A model generated the notes under the pieces. That model worked only from the letters and a program-made list of their open reading frames with translations, did no database searches and had not been told where the DNA came from. Shown here piece after piece: positions 35,582 through 48,025 of a stretch of DNA of 64,000 nt. The position numbers and the translations under genes were made by a program. The DNA comes from Iphinoe sp. HA4291-MV1 (GTDB lineage Bacteria; Cyanobacteriota; Cyanobacteriia; Cyanobacteriales; Nostocaceae), in NCBI GenBank assembly GCA_019359415.1, contig JAHHHH010000019.1, forward strand, positions 30,346 to 94,345. The letters are read 5' to 3'. Within the stretch, counting starts at the first letter, position 1, and each line of letters begins with the position of its first letter.

Positions 35582-36919
35582 ATGAATCAACAAGTTACCA
35601 AACACGATAAACCGCTACTCACAGGTCTTTTCATTTTAAATCTTGGCAGTGGTTCAACAACAATACTGGGAGCCTTGCAAATATTACCTTCATATTTAGC
35701 CTTTCCAATTGGTGGAGTTGTTCAATTTTTACTTTTTCTGCTCCTCTCTGGCTCAGCTGGTAAACACGCGCCTTTTCGTAAGTGGATTGCAGTGTTAGTC
35801 TTTTCTACATTAAGTATCTACACTAGCTTTTTTACCTACTATAAGGAGCTAGCGGGAGATGTACAGGAAAAATTAGCTACAGACAAAGCAGAGAAAGCGC
35901 ATCATCAATTAGTTGCGGAAGTATTCACTCCCCTTGAAGCAGAACTTACTTCGCTAAAGCAACAATTAGAGACTAAGAATGAACAAGCAAAAGAAGAGGC
36001 TAATTCTGGTTTAGTGACGGGAGTGAGAGGCTTTGGTCCAAAAGCCAGAGAATATAGAGAAGAAGCTCAAAACTTAAGAATCAAGTCCTCTCAACTTGAA
36101 CCTGTAGTCAACAAACTCCGTCCATTGTTTATCTATGAAGTCAAGGGAGTGAAGCCAGATAAGATTCTTGAAAACGACCGTAAAGCTTTGGCTACTGTTC
36201 CACCAGAGTTTCGTAAAAACTACTCAGAATTAAAACGTTCTGATTATATAGATGTAACGAATGATGTCTTACTCCTCGCACCCTTTTATAAGATCCAAAA
36301 GGGCGAACTGCCTGCTAAGTTGTCTTTAATTATTGCCATCACAGTAGATGGAATAATTATTATGCTCGGTACAGCAATTGAGCGACGGCGCAGCAATTTC
36401 TCCTTGTTAGAGGCTATGTCCAATTCTATTGCTGGGAGCATAACCACATGGAACAGTGCAGTAGTTACGGTAAATGAAGCATTGAATAAACCTGGCATTG
36501 CTTTCAACAACCCAAGGAGAGATGAAACATTAGGACTTGACGATCCTGTGAGAATAGTCACTCTGAGATTAAAGGGTAAAGCCTCAGCTTTCTTAGAAGA
36601 GTTTTACAAAGCAATTAACCCGGAAACATTTGTGATTGACTACTCTCGGCTTCAGGGAAACCCAAATTGGGCATTTGAAAGTTCCTACCGAGCATTGCTT
36701 GATCGGCTCACTAACCCCAGATTAGCTTGGGTGGAAATAAAAAATGGTCAGTGGTGCGTGTCAAAAAACCGTTATCACCCATTGATTACTTGGCTGCAAC
36801 AAGAAATCTTACGCCTTCTTGAAGAAGAAGAGAATGAAGAAGAGAATAACCAATCTTCCAATAGCTCAAATGATCCAAGAAGCATCAAGATATTCCTTCC
36901 TTCTGGAACAAACCCTTAA
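35582..36919 (+). CDS. Multi-pass membrane coiled-coil protein, unknown
   Basis: 445 residues. Three or four hydrophobic segments lie in the first 85 residues (LLTGLFILNLGSGSTTILGA, PIGGVVQFLLFLLLSGSAG, WIAVLVFSTLSIYTSF). A long coiled coil follows (about 90-165, EKLATDKAEKAHHQLVAEVF), then another membrane segment at 244-262 (LSLIIAITVDGIIIMLGTAI) and a C-terminal soluble domain; the last 40 residues are acidic (LLEEEENEEENNQSSN). No enzyme motif. It is divergently transcribed from the two AAA_35 NTPases, which, with its layout, suggests membership of the same accessory module. The stop is followed within 6 bases by the exact pcrA copy. Confidence 0.8.
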   Translation: MNQQVTKHDKPLLTGLFILNLGSGSTTILGALQILPSYLAFPIGGVVQFLLFLLLSGSAGKHAPFRKWIAVLVFSTLSIYTSFFTYYKELAGDVQEKLATDKAEKAHHQLVAEVFTPLEAELTSLKQQLETKNEQAKEEANSGLVTGVRGFGPKAREYREEAQNLRIKSSQLEPVVNKLRPLFIYEVKGVKPDKILENDRKALATVPPEFRKNYSELKRSDYIDVTNDVLLLAPFYKIQKGELPAKLSLIIAITVDGIIIMLGTAIERRRSNFSLLEAMSNSIAGSITTWNSAVVTVNEALNKPGIAFNNPRRDETLGLDDPVRIVTLRLKGKASAFLEEFYKAINPETFVIDYSRLQGNPNWAFESSYRALLDRLTNPRLAWVEIKNGQWCVSKNRYHPLITWLQQEILRLLEEEENEEENNQSSNSSNDPRSIKIFLPSGTNP

Positions 36920-36924
36920 AAGAT

Positions 36925-37048
36925 TTTGGGCGTCCGACTCATCAAAAATGGAAAAATTCCGCGTCCACTGGCGTCCTTTTTCGTCTTGGTATTTGTCGAT
37001 ATCAAAGCGGAGAACGCGAGACAGAAGACTGTGGAAAGTTCCACACCA
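36925..37048 (+). repeat. Exact 124-bp copy of an internal pcrA segment
   Basis: Bases 36925-37048 are identical, over all 124 positions I compared, to bases 30463-30586 in the middle of pcrA, in the same orientation on the plus strand. The copy starts 6 bases after the stop of the membrane coiled-coil gene and ends before the histidine kinase gene. A transcript reading on from that gene would carry 124 bases complementary to the pcrA mRNA. Confidence 0.92.
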
Positions 37049-37128
37049 GAATCATGGCGACTACCATCATGGCTCAAAAGAAGAAACCTTTTTATTCTAC
37101 AAATTGCAATCGGCTCATTCCACCAAAA

Positions 37129-38853
37129 CTAATCTTTAGCGATAAGTGGAAGGCGAACAGTGAAAATTGATCCGACTCCGGGTTCACTTTTGACAAAAAT
37201 TTCACCACCCATCATGTGGCAAAAGTGACGACTAATTGCTAACCCTAGTCCGGTTCCACCATATTTTTTTGTCGTCGAAGCATCCCCTTGGGTAAAGGGT
37301 TGAAAGAGCTGCTGCTGTTGCTGATAGGACATACCAATACCTGTGTCTTCAACAGTAAATGTGATCATTCCAGGAGCAGGACTCTCTCGAAGGTCTTGTA
37401 TTTCCTTCTTGAGCATGAGTGTTACCTTGCCGTTGGTGGTAAACTTGGCAGCGTTGCTCACAAGATTGTACAGTACCTGTCGTAGCTTAGTTTGGTCCGT
37501 GTACATAATGCCAAGCTCCCCATCAAAATTCACTTCTAAAATATTGCCATTTTTCTCCACCAGAGGCTTGACTGTGAGAACAACGTTATTGATGAGTGTG
37601 GCGAGTTCAAATGTCTCTGGGTAGAAAGTCATTTTCCCCGCTTCAATTTTTGATAAGTCGAGAATATCATTGATTAATGCCAGCAAATGTCTACCTGCAC
37701 CGTTGATAGATTCAAGGTCATCAATAAAATCTTCTGACATGCCAAAATCAACAGCATCATCGTGCAGGAGTTGGCTCAAGCCAATAATGGCATTTAACGG
37801 TGTGCGTAACTCGTGGCTAATATTTGCCAGAAACTGATTTTTTGCCTTGTTAGCAGCTTCTGCTAATTCTTTCGCTTGCTGTAATTCTTTAGTCCGCTCA
37901 GAAACCCGCTCAATCAAACGATTGAGAGATTTGGCTAGTGATCCAATTTCATCTTCTGTACTGACAGGAGCTCGCAAATTAAAGTTAGATTTTTTCGCAA
38001 CCTGTTCGGCTACTTGAGTGACAAGAATGACTGGTTCAGCGATCGCCCGAGAAGTACGCCATGCTACAATTGCTGCGATCGCCACTGACAGTAGCATACT
38101 CGCTATAACGATTAATCTCTCAACTCCTTTTGCTACCTCCACATGTTTTGTTCTTTCCTGCTCTTGCTGTTGAGCAATTTGCAAGCTGTCAGTTAACCGT
38201 TTACGTATCTCATCTAGCCGCGTAGCTGTTTTACCACTCATAATTGCCAGCAACTGGTTTCGTACGACAGAAATCTGCTGTTGCTGTTGTGGCTGCTGGT
38301 CCAGCTGCTGTAGGATTGTCTCAATTTCACTAACGTAGGATTCTAGGTTAGTAGAGTAGTCTTTTAATATCGTTCGTAAAGTGTCTTCTGTAATTGCTAA
38401 GTTTCCAGGCTTGGCGTCAATAAATCCCGTAATCTCTTTTTTAATCTTCTGAGCTTCGTTTACACTACTTAAGAATTCGGCTCGTCTGCTAGCAAGGCGT
38501 TCCGGATCTTCCACTACAGCAACCAAGTTCGAACTATGTAATTGTGCCTCTACTAAAGTACCCTTGTAGTTACCAAGCAGTTGTGTTTGAAACCGGGCAT
38601 GTCCTAATTTCTTAGTTTCTATCCCTAAATAAAAATTGGATATGACCAATCCAGTCAATGAGCCTAAAAAACCTATTCCGATTGCTAAAAAGTACCCATA
38701 GCCAATTTTCTGATGAATCCGCCAAGAACTAGCTTTGAATTTCCCTGAAGAGGGAAATTCTATGGTTGGGAGTTCGTCAGTAGAGATCTGATCGGCTGAC
38801 ACTTGTGTTATTTCCAAATTGCTGTCAACAGCGGTTGGCTTTTGAGTTTGCAT
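37129..38853 (-). CDS. Membrane sensor histidine kinase
   Basis: 574 residues. Two membrane helices (about 51-75 and 246-266) enclose an extracytoplasmic helical sensor of about 170 residues (four-helix-bundle type, with a Gln-rich stretch [12 protein letters not shown]). Then HAMP (about 266-320), HisKA with the phospho-acceptor His347 in [20 protein letters not shown], and HATPase with N box [11 protein letters not shown]1 DTGIGMS and G2 GGTGLGLAI. All catalytic boxes are intact. No receiver domain is fused and no response regulator is adjacent, so the partner is unknown. The gene ends 80 bases from the pcrA copy; the 870 bases upstream are gene-free. Confidence 0.92.
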   Translation of the reverse strand: MQTQKPTAVDSNLEITQVSADQISTDELPTIEFPSSGKFKASSWRIHQKIGYGYFLAIGIGFLGSLTGLVISNFYLGIETKKLGHARFQTQLLGNYKGTLVEAQLHSSNLVAVVEDPERLASRRAEFLSSVNEAQKIKKEITGFIDAKPGNLAITEDTLRTILKDYSTNLESYVSEIETILQQLDQQPQQQQQISVVRNQLLAIMSGKTATRLDEIRKRLTDSLQIAQQQEQERTKHVEVAKGVERLIVIASMLLSVAIAAIVAWRTSRAIAEPVILVTQVAEQVAKKSNFNLRAPVSTEDEIGSLAKSLNRLIERVSERTKELQQAKELAEAANKAKNQFLANISHELRTPLNAIIGLSQLLHDDAVDFGMSEDFIDDLESINGAGRHLLALINDILDLSKIEAGKMTFYPETFELATLINNVVLTVKPLVEKNGNILEVNFDGELGIMYTDQTKLRQVLYNLVSNAAKFTTNGKVTLMLKKEIQDLRESPAPGMITFTVEDTGIGMSYQQQQQLFQPFTQGDASTTKKYGGTGLGLAISRHFCHMMGGEIFVKSEPGVGSIFTVRLPLIAKD

Positions 38854-39720
38854 TCCTCAAATCTCCTTGCCCTCCCGCGAAAATTACTGTATTTTTTTCA
38901 AATCTAGGATTTTGTTTAATTTATCATTAACTCTTACTACATTATCATCTTTTTTTTTTACAGAAGTAAAGCGTTTCCAACTCAATGATGAACTTTATAG
39001 TGTGAAATAAAGGCTAAGTTTTAAAGGATAAATTATTAAGTCTTGATAAAGAAACCCTATTTTAGCTTACAGTGAGTTGCCAACAAGGTGTCTACATCTT
39101 TCATCTGTTTTAAAAGCTCATGCTCGTTTGTTCTTTTGTGCTTATTTTCAGCCTCTAACAAGTCTTCTTGCCTTATGGGAAGCTATACTTCCTGCTTAGG
39201 AGTGTACTCATACTTTATTTTCGCGTTTTCTTAAGTGACTAGCATAGTTGGCACGATTCCTATTATGTTTGAGCAGTTTTCATATCAAGATGGAATAATA
39301 TTGATTTGCTACAAACAAAAATTCCTTGAATCAGGTAGTTAGCAGCATCTTGGAGTCAAACTGTATAGTCTGTTTGTACTATAGGTAAGGTAAAATATTA
39401 TCACATATTTCTGCCACTGAAAGAGCAAATTCTAAAAACTTTTATATATATAAGCTGTTGCGTATTTAATTTGTATATGGGACGCGGGCTGTCCGGTCCG
39501 CACTACAATGATTTTACGTTTTCGTCTTATACAATCTAGCTGCACATCAGCTTAATCTAATTTATTATGTGCTGAACAAGGAGAAAAATCCCACTGACTC
39601 CTTACCACTTACCACCTATTGACAAATCATTTATGAAAAACCCCCTTAAAGGGGGTTTAGGGAAATCAGCAGAGCTAGAAGTCAAACGAATTTATGGTCC
39701 TAACTCCTTCCTCATTGTAT
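38854..39720. other. Gene-free 870-bp stretch between histidine kinase and metK
   Basis: No credible gene. It must hold the histidine kinase promoter at its left end (AT-rich). At 39636-39658 the sequence aaacccccttaaagggggttt makes a short stem, possibly the metK terminator. I see no recognisable RNA gene. Confidence 0.45.
39636..39658 (-). terminator. Putative metK terminator
   Basis: A perfect stem cccccttaaaggggg with flanking AAA/TTT lies 63 bases beyond the metK stop. Read on the minus strand it is followed by TTTTTCATAAATG, fitting an intrinsic terminator. Confidence 0.55.
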
Positions 39721-40983
39721 TTATACAATCGCTGCCGACAGTAAATTGTTAGCTGCTTGCTGCAACAATTCTGCTTTATCGGTGCGCTCCCAAGGTAAGT
39801 CTAAATCGTTCCGCCCAAAATGACCGTAAGCTGCGACGTCCTGATAAAAACGTCCGCTTCGTTCACTAGGAAGGTTACGTAAATTGAAGGCATGAATAAT
39901 ACCTGCTGGACGCAGTTCAAAATGCTTTTTGACCAATTCCAGCAAGATTTGGTCATCGACTTTGCCCGTATCAAAGGTATCTAACATCACGCTCACTGGT
40001 CGTGCGACACCAATGGCATAACTGAGTTGGACTTCACATTTGTCTGCCAATCCCGCAGCAACGATATTTTTTGCCACGTATCGACAAGCGTAAGCCGCAG
40101 AGCGGTCAACCTTGGTGGGGTCTTTGCCAGAAAAGGCTCCACCACCATGTCGCGAGTAGCCACCGTAGGTATCAACAATGATTTTACGTCCGGTCAGACC
40201 AGAATCTCCTTGAGGACCACCGATGACAAATTTACCTGTCGGGTTGACCAAAAAGCGAGTTTCTTTATCCGGCTTAACATCAATGTCCCCAAACACGGGT
40301 TCGGCTACTGCTGTCCACAAGTCTTCTTTAATCTTGGCTTGCACTGCTGCTTCATCGGTGATGTCACCAATGGTAGCTGTATGCTGGGTGGAAACCAGAA
40401 TAGTATCAATCCCTACAGGTCGTCCATCCTCATATGCTACAGTGACTTGTGTTTTCCCATCAGGACGCAGGTATGGCAAATCACCTGTTTTACGGACTGC
40501 AGCTAGTCGGCGAGCAATGCGATGAGCAAGACAAATGGGTAAGGGCATCAGTTCTGGTGTTTCGTTACAAGCGAAGCCAAACATGATGCCTTGGTCGCCT
40601 GCACCAATTGAGTCGAATAGTTCATCACTATTCTGCTCACGGGTTTCTTGAGCAGTGTTAACACCTTGAGCAATATCAGGCGATTGTTCGTCTAATGCGA
40701 CAATCACTGAGCAGCTATTTCCACAAAACCCGTTATCAGCACTGGTGTAACCTATCTCAGCAATTTTTTTACGAGTGAGATTCACATAATTCACATTTGC
40801 CTTGGTAGTAATTTCACCAGTAATTAATACCAATCCGGTATTAACCACAACTTCAGCAGCCACACGACTACTGGGGTCTTGTGAAAGTAAGGTGTCTAGA
40901 ATGGTATCAGAAATCTGATCGCAGATTTTATCTGGATGCCCCTCAGTCACTGACTCGGAGGTAAATAAATAACGACGAGACAA
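39721..40983 (-). CDS. metK: S-adenosylmethionine synthase MetK
   Basis: About 420 residues, making SAM from methionine and ATP. Motifs: [75 protein letters not shown] (ATP/Met site), [20 protein letters not shown] (P-loop), and [20 protein letters not shown]. The frame is open 14 codons further upstream (TTG at 41025), but I chose the TTG at 40983: a strong GGAGGA site lies 7 bases before it and known cyanobacterial MetK proteins start at SRRYLFTSE. The cysteine in GFCGNSCS looks unusual for this family. prk lies upstream, on the same strand, 400 bases away. Confidence 0.94.
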   Translation of the reverse strand: MSRRYLFTSESVTEGHPDKICDQISDTILDTLLSQDPSSRVAAEVVVNTGLVLITGEITTKANVNYVNLTRKKIAEIGYTSADNGFCGNSCSVIVALDEQSPDIAQGVNTAQETREQNSDELFDSIGAGDQGIMFGFACNETPELMPLPICLAHRIARRLAAVRKTGDLPYLRPDGKTQVTVAYEDGRPVGIDTILVSTQHTATIGDITDEAAVQAKIKEDLWTAVAEPVFGDIDVKPDKETRFLVNPTGKFVIGGPQGDSGLTGRKIIVDTYGGYSRHGGGAFSGKDPTKVDRSAAYACRYVAKNIVAAGLADKCEVQLSYAIGVARPVSVMLDTFDTGKVDDQILLELVKKHFELRPAGIIHAFNLRNLPSERSGRFYQDVAAYGHFGRNDLDLPWERTDKAELLQQAANNLLSAAIV

Positions 40984-41302
40984 GTGTAGTTCCTCCACAG
41001 AAGGTTTTTCCAACTGACTAAACAAAAGCGTTTAGTTCAGCCACACTAATGTGCAATCATAACAAGATTTTCACAATCACAATTCGTAGTTATGTTACTT
41101 TTATAAAAAATTACTACCTAAGACTGATTATTTTAAAGATAGATAAAAGTTACCCTACTGGATTATCGTTGTTTCCAAAAGGCATACTGTAACCTGTGAA
41201 ACCTAACCTGCCTTTGATTCAAAAGAATAGGGAGGGACACCCGCTCACAAGTGTAGGTTTTTCATACAAGGGTGAGTCATACCATTTTGAATTTTGAATT
41301 GT

Positions 41303-41357
41303 CTTGTCCTCCTTGTCCTCCTTGTCCTCTGTCAGGGGGATACCCGTGAGTACCCCC
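41303..41357. repeat. 9-bp tandem repeat (cttgtcctc) and hairpin downstream of prk
   Basis: Three units of cttgtcctc at 41303-41329, followed by an imperfect stem between ggggg (41336) and ccccc (41353). The location is directly downstream of prk, so the hairpin may serve as its terminator. The remaining bases of the metK upstream gap (40984-41300) show no gene or riboswitch that I can support. Confidence 0.5.
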
Positions 41358-41388
41358 AACAACTTGGACACAAACACACCTACTTTTA

Positions 41389-42393
41389 CTAAACTTTGGC
41401 AGCTAGTTTTGCTTCTCTAGATGTCAACCGCTCATAGGCAGCACGCATTTTTAAACCTGTCAGTACTTGGAATAAACCAGTACCATTGTTAGAACCTGGA
41501 TACTCACGGTGCTGGAGTAACAAGTGAGTCATCTCACCTTTGTACTTGGTAGATGTTTTGCTGAGATGGGTTTCGATGTAAATCAATTCTTCCAAGTTGT
41601 CAAATTGACCATCTACCTCTAACACAGATACGTAACGACCGTAGTACACATCTGAGCCATAGTACAGTTGCATGCCAGGGTAAGAACAGGTCAGTTTGCG
41701 TCCGCAGGGAGTCCATTGAATTGTTGACCCTTCATCAAAGAGGTAGACCGGATCAAAGCCTTCTTTCCCTTCCCGCTGGAGCATACGTACCCGCAAAACT
41801 TTGCGCTCTTTGTCGTCTTTTATTAAGTTTGTGGGCAATACCTGGAGAACCACATCAGCAAACTCTCTTTGCGGTTCAATGTAGTTTGTAAAATCAGGTT
41901 TACGGGAATTGATTTGAGCTAAAACATCTTCATAGCGGTGACCCCGTTCTGCCATATCTCGCTGGATTTTCCAGGCAATTTTGACCTCATCGCTGATGTC
42001 GAAATAGATACTGAAGTCGATCAGTTCGCGCACTCGTTCATCATATAAGGGATGTAACCCCTCAACCACGAGAATGTGATTTGGCTCTACTCGCTCTGGT
42101 GGGTCGATGTTGCCGGTCTCATGGTTGTAAATCGGCTTATCAATTGCTTGACCTTCTTTGAGCGCTTTGATTTGCTCATACATGAGGTCAAAATTGTTTG
42201 CTCTCGGGTCAAGTGCAGTTATTCCCGTTTCTTTACGCTGCTTGCGGTCTAGAGAGTGATAGTCATCTAAGCAAATGACTGTCATTAACTCTTCACCAAA
42301 TAAATCTATTAGGCGACGCAAAAAAGTAGATTTCCCGCACCCGGAGTCTCCAGCGACTCCAATCAATACCACGCGTTCCAGCTTACTAGTCAT
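41389..42393 (-). CDS. prk: Phosphoribulokinase
   Basis: 334 residues. PRK phosphorylates ribulose 5-phosphate to ribulose 1,5-bisphosphate, the acceptor for Rubisco. The P-loop GVAGDSGCGKSTFLRRLIDL contains the regulatory Cys19, and Cys41 lies in TVICLDDYHSLD; the two form the light/dark thioredoxin-controlled disulfide (and the CP12 complex with GAPDH). Further blocks: ALDPRANNFDLMYEQIKALK, YNHETGNIDPPERVEPNHIL, VVEGLHPLYDERVRELIDFS, and the C-terminal TSTKYKGEMTHLLLQHREYP. Length and motifs are normal. gap2, its partner in the CP12 complex, is at 11832 and not linked. The 1,150 bases upstream are free of genes. Confidence 0.97.
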   Translation of the reverse strand: MTSKLERVVLIGVAGDSGCGKSTFLRRLIDLFGEELMTVICLDDYHSLDRKQRKETGITALDPRANNFDLMYEQIKALKEGQAIDKPIYNHETGNIDPPERVEPNHILVVEGLHPLYDERVRELIDFSIYFDISDEVKIAWKIQRDMAERGHRYEDVLAQINSRKPDFTNYIEPQREFADVVLQVLPTNLIKDDKERKVLRVRMLQREGKEGFDPVYLFDEGSTIQWTPCGRKLTCSYPGMQLYYGSDVYYGRYVSVLEVDGQFDNLEELIYIETHLSKTSTKYKGEMTHLLLQHREYPGSNNGTGLFQVLTGLKMRAAYERLTSREAKLAAKV

Positions 42394-44852
<2,459 letters not shown>

Positions 44853-44900
44853 TTTAGTCATTAGGCTTTCGACAAAAGGCTATAGACTTAAGTAAGAAAG

Positions 44901-44945
44901 ATAATCAGTAGGTAGGGCATATGTCCTACCTACTGATTATTATTC
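44901..44945 (+). terminator. Terminator between petH and hom
   Basis: A perfect 16-bp stem, ataatcagtaggtagg with cctacctactgattat (44901-44916 with 44925-44940) and an 8-base loop, 48 bases after the petH stop. The T-run after it is weak (tattcg). Confidence 0.8.
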
Positions 44946-44966
44946 GTTAAATTTGGTGTAAGGCTT

Positions 44967-46259
44967 GTGGGTGTAAAGCTGGGAATTTTGGGATTAGGCA
45001 CTGTCGGAACGGGTACGGTGCAATTGTTACAAGATAGCCGTTTTCGTCACCCGTTGTTGCAAGAAGTAGAAATCTATCGCGTGGGAGTGCGATCGCTCGA
45101 CAAACCCCGCGCAGTCGCATTGCCAAAAAGCGTTCTCACAACAGATTTAGAGGCAATTGTCACTGACCCAGAGATAGATATTGTGGTCGAGGTAATAGGG
45201 GGACTGGAACCAGCGCGATCGCTTATCCTCAAAGCAATTCAAAATGGCAAGCACGTGGTAACTGCTAACAAAGCAGTAATTTCCCGTTTTGGTAATAAAA
45301 TCTTCAGCGCTGCTAATCAAGCTGGGGTATACGTCATGCTGGAAGCCGCCGTGGGTGGTGGTATTCCAGTGATTCAACCCTTGAAGCAATCTTTAAGAGT
45401 CAACCGCATTCACACCGTCACTGGTATCGTTAATGGCACGACTAACTACATTCTCTGGCGAATGCAAACCGAAGGCAGTCACTTCAGCGATGTCCTCGCT
45501 GATGCCCAGCGATTAGGTTATGCTGAAGCTGACCCAACTGCTGATGTCGATGGCTTGGACGCCGCAGATAAAATCGCCATCCTCGCATCATTAGCCTTTG
45601 GTGGACTCATTAAGCTGGAAAATGTCTACTGTGAGGGGATTCGGCAAGTCAGCAAGACAGATATTGCCTACGCTGAGAAATTGGGATTTATCATCAAACT
45701 GCTTGCCATTGCTAAAAGAACCACCCCATCCCCCTCATCTCCCATCTCAGTCAGAGTCCATCCTACCTTAGTCCCTAAAGCACACCCTCTCGCCAGCATC
45801 AACGACGTGAATAATGCCATTCTTATTGAAGGCGAACCCATAGGACAGGTGATGTTTTTTGGTCCTGGTGCTGGTGCTGGGGCAACTGCCAGTGCTGTAT
45901 CATCGGATATCTTGAACCTAGTAGCAGCAATCAAAACCAGTACAACAACACTAAATCCGCTACTCCCTTGTAGAAATCAAGAGTACTGCCAAATTGTGCC
46001 AATGGCAGAACTCATCACCCGATTTTACGCTCGTTTTCTCACCAAAGACCAACCTGGAGTGATTGGCAAATTGGGAACTTGCTTTGGCAATCATCGAGTG
46101 AGCTTAGAATCAATCGTCCAAACAGGTTTTCAGGGAGAACTAGCAGAAATTGTTGTTGTCACTCACGATGTTCGAGAAGGCGATTTTCGGCAAGCATTAA
46201 CAGAAATTCAGACTCTTGCAGCAGTAGACAGTATTCCTAGCTTGCTGCAAGTGCTTTGA
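44967..46259 (+). CDS. hom: Homoserine dehydrogenase with C-terminal ACT domain
   Basis: 430 residues. The enzyme makes homoserine from aspartate semialdehyde with NAD(P)H, the step leading to Thr and Met (and so to SAM, cf. metK and mtnP in this window). N-terminal Rossmann motif KLGILGLGTVGTGTVQLL; NADP region IVVEVIGGLEPARSLILKAI, then VTANKAVIS; catalytic core VMLEAAVGGGIPVIQPLKQS, TVTGIVNGTTNYILWRM and AEADPTADVDGLDAADKIAI; an ACT domain at about 349-428 (TRFYARFLTKDQPGVIGKLG) for feedback control. The start is GTG at 44967. No homoserine kinase or threonine synthase follows; the next gene is an SLH protein. Confidence 0.94.
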   Translation: MGVKLGILGLGTVGTGTVQLLQDSRFRHPLLQEVEIYRVGVRSLDKPRAVALPKSVLTTDLEAIVTDPEIDIVVEVIGGLEPARSLILKAIQNGKHVVTANKAVISRFGNKIFSAANQAGVYVMLEAAVGGGIPVIQPLKQSLRVNRIHTVTGIVNGTTNYILWRMQTEGSHFSDVLADAQRLGYAEADPTADVDGLDAADKIAILASLAFGGLIKLENVYCEGIRQVSKTDIAYAEKLGFIIKLLAIAKRTTPSPSSPISVRVHPTLVPKAHPLASINDVNNAILIEGEPIGQVMFFGPGAGAGATASAVSSDILNLVAAIKTSTTTLNPLLPCRNQEYCQIVPMAELITRFYARFLTKDQPGVIGKLGTCFGNHRVSLESIVQTGFQGELAEIVVVTHDVREGDFRQALTEIQTLAAVDSIPSLLQVL

Positions 46260-46372
46260 GGATAATGGTTATAAGGGAGTAATTTAACGAATCCGTAACC
46301 TGAAAACTGTAATCTATTACCTAATAGCCTTAATCCTGTCTCTTATCCCTTATTCGTTAAAAGATCACAGAT

Positions 46373-47380
46373 ATGCATCCTTCAGATCCGGAGTCATCTC
46401 CAAACAATACCCTTGGCTTTGATGAATTTATCGGTATTCTTGTTGCTTTTGTAACTATCGGGATCATTCTATTTTGGGCATTCTCCCGTAAGAATGCTAA
46501 TTGGAATATAACTGGGTTAATGTCCCCCTCCCAGACTTCCTCCGCTTCCCCTATTATTCCTGTAACTCCTGAACAAGTAGTTCCATTTATTCTTCCTGGT
46601 GTCAAACCAACAGTCATTCCATCCCCAACCGACGAAAAAACTCTAAAAGGTGAGTTACCTCCAGTTTCTAACCTAGATCCAAACCAGCAGTTACAAGCAG
46701 AAGAACCATCATCTTCTTCTCCCATCACAACGAAAGAACAATCTCGTGTCGTCACTCCTAGTGAAAAATTGCCAACAATTCCCCCACCGCTTGCTTTTAC
46801 AGATGTACCTGCTGAGTTTTGGGGACGGCGTTTCATTGATGTTCTTTCTTCCCGTGGAATCATCAAAGGCTTTCCTGATTACTCTTTTAGACCTAACCAA
46901 CCTGTAAACCGTGCTGAATTTGCTGCCATTTTGCAACAAGCCTTTGATAAAAGAAATGGTGGGACTTCAACAAATTTCAAAGATATATCAGCAGAATTCT
47001 GGGCAATTCCAGCAATTAACCAATCCATCACAACTGGATTTTTAAAAGGATATCCAGACAAAACCTTCAAACCAGAGCAAAAAATTCCGCGAGTACAAGT
47101 TTTAGTTGCTCTTGTTAGTGGGTTGAATCTCAAAGTACCCCCTTCCCCTGCAAAAGTTTTAAGCATCTATAAAGATGCTAAAGATATTCCTAAATACGCC
47201 ATTGATAAGGTAGCAGCAGCTACAGAAAACCGTCTTGTGGTAAACAACCCGAACCCACAAGTTCTTGCTCCAAATCAAGAAGCAACCCGTGCTGAGGTTA
47301 CTGCTATGGTTCATCAAGCTTTGGTGCGAATGGGAAAGTTGCAACCCATTGAATCTCAGAGCATTGTAACAGCACCTTGA
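46373..47380 (+). CDS. SLH-domain membrane protein
   Basis: 335 residues. One N-terminal membrane helix at about 19-38 (FIGILVAFVTIGIILFWAF), a Pro/Ser-rich linker to about 140, then three S-layer homology repeats (FTDVPAEFWGRRFIDVLSSR then GIIKGFPDYSFRPNQPVNRA; FKDISAEFWAIPAINQSITT then GFLKGYPDKTFKPEQKIPRV; a third, weaker, with IYKDAKDIPKYAIDKVAAAT). SLH modules bind pyruvylated cell-wall polymers, so this protein is probably anchored in the inner membrane with its SLH part touching peptidoglycan. It is not one of the cyanobacterial SLH-porins, since the barrel is missing. Downstream terminator is clear. Confidence 0.88.
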   Translation: MHPSDPESSPNNTLGFDEFIGILVAFVTIGIILFWAFSRKNANWNITGLMSPSQTSSASPIIPVTPEQVVPFILPGVKPTVIPSPTDEKTLKGELPPVSNLDPNQQLQAEEPSSSSPITTKEQSRVVTPSEKLPTIPPPLAFTDVPAEFWGRRFIDVLSSRGIIKGFPDYSFRPNQPVNRAEFAAILQQAFDKRNGGTSTNFKDISAEFWAIPAINQSITTGFLKGYPDKTFKPEQKIPRVQVLVALVSGLNLKVPPSPAKVLSIYKDAKDIPKYAIDKVAAATENRLVVNNPNPQVLAPNQEATRAEVTAMVHQALVRMGKLQPIESQSIVTAP

Positions 47381-47438
47381 TAGATTTTATAGTGTAAGTG
47401 CTGACCAAAATTAACCGGCTACACAGACTCATAAACTA

Positions 47439-47466
47439 AAAGCCTGCTTATGCAGGCTTTGTTTTG
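47439..47466 (+). terminator. Rho-independent terminator after the SLH gene
   Basis: Stem aaagcctgc / gcaggcttt with loop ttat (47439-47460), followed by gttttg. 58 bases after the stop. Confidence 0.88.
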
Positions 47467-47575
47467 CTAACCTCAGACTTCTATCTGAGGACGTTAAATT
47501 TGGGAGGCAATACTCCAGTAGTAATAGATAGCGTATCAGCCAGAATGGCGATCGCACTGCATGAGTAGCAGCTAT

Positions 47576-48025
47576 TTAGCTTTCTGGAGCTTGTTTGCCA
47601 ACAACTTGTGATTTGAGCGCTGTAATCTCATTGGTTAACTCTTGCCGAGTTGAGGCTTGGAGTAGATAGCGGTAGACAAACCATGCAGAGTAACCAATAC
47701 CAATTAATTCAAAGGTAGGTGCTACCAAAGGAATGTCATTCAAAGCATCCAATATCGCCAAGACTACCTTCACAGCGACAATTGCTGCCACAATTAAACC
47801 AATGCTAATCAAGGGCTGTTTGTATCTATTAAAGAAGCTTGCTAGATATTCAGGCAGTGTCGCTAAAAAGCCAGAAACTTGTTCTCCATATTTTAGCCAT
47901 TGCTCTTGAGACTGCGCGCTTGGCTGGAGTTTGGCTATGGTTCCTGTTTGGTTGTTGATATTTGGCATTGTTGCATCTGGAGACTTAGTTTCCACAATTT
48001 CCGGTTCTTGCATTTTCGTTTCCAT
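47576..48025 (-). CDS. CAAD-domain thylakoid membrane protein (CURT1-like)
   Basis: 149 residues from the ATG at 48025 (a GTG three codons upstream is possible). The N-terminal 45 residues are polar. The CAAD domain follows: EQWLKYGEQVSGFLATLPEY, then the membrane helices (QPLISIGLIVAAIVAVKVVL and LVAPTFELIGIGYSAWFVYR) and YLLQASTRQELTNEITALKS. CAAD is found alone or attached to aminoacyl-tRNA synthetases in cyanobacteria and as CURT1 in plants, where it curves thylakoid membranes. This stand-alone copy most likely shapes or marks the thylakoid membrane. Convergent with the SLH gene; the region upstream is gene-free. Confidence 0.9.
   Translation of the reverse strand: METKMQEPEIVETKSPDATMPNINNQTGTIAKLQPSAQSQEQWLKYGEQVSGFLATLPEYLASFFNRYKQPLISIGLIVAAIVAVKVVLAILDALNDIPLVAPTFELIGIGYSAWFVYRYLLQASTRQELTNEITALKSQVVGKQAPES

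Noticed and set aside
36819-37139. Open frames crossing the end of the membrane coiled-coil gene and the pcrA copy
   Set aside because: They translate the antisense strand of a pcrA fragment; the peptide is not a pcrA product and has no start signal.
41023-41025. TTG at 41025 as metK start
   Set aside because: It adds 14 unconserved residues; the GGAGGA site and family alignment support the TTG at 40983.
40984-41388. Possible SAM riboswitch upstream of metK
   Set aside because: No K-turn or SAM-I/II core could be found by eye; only a 9-bp tandem repeat and simple hairpins.
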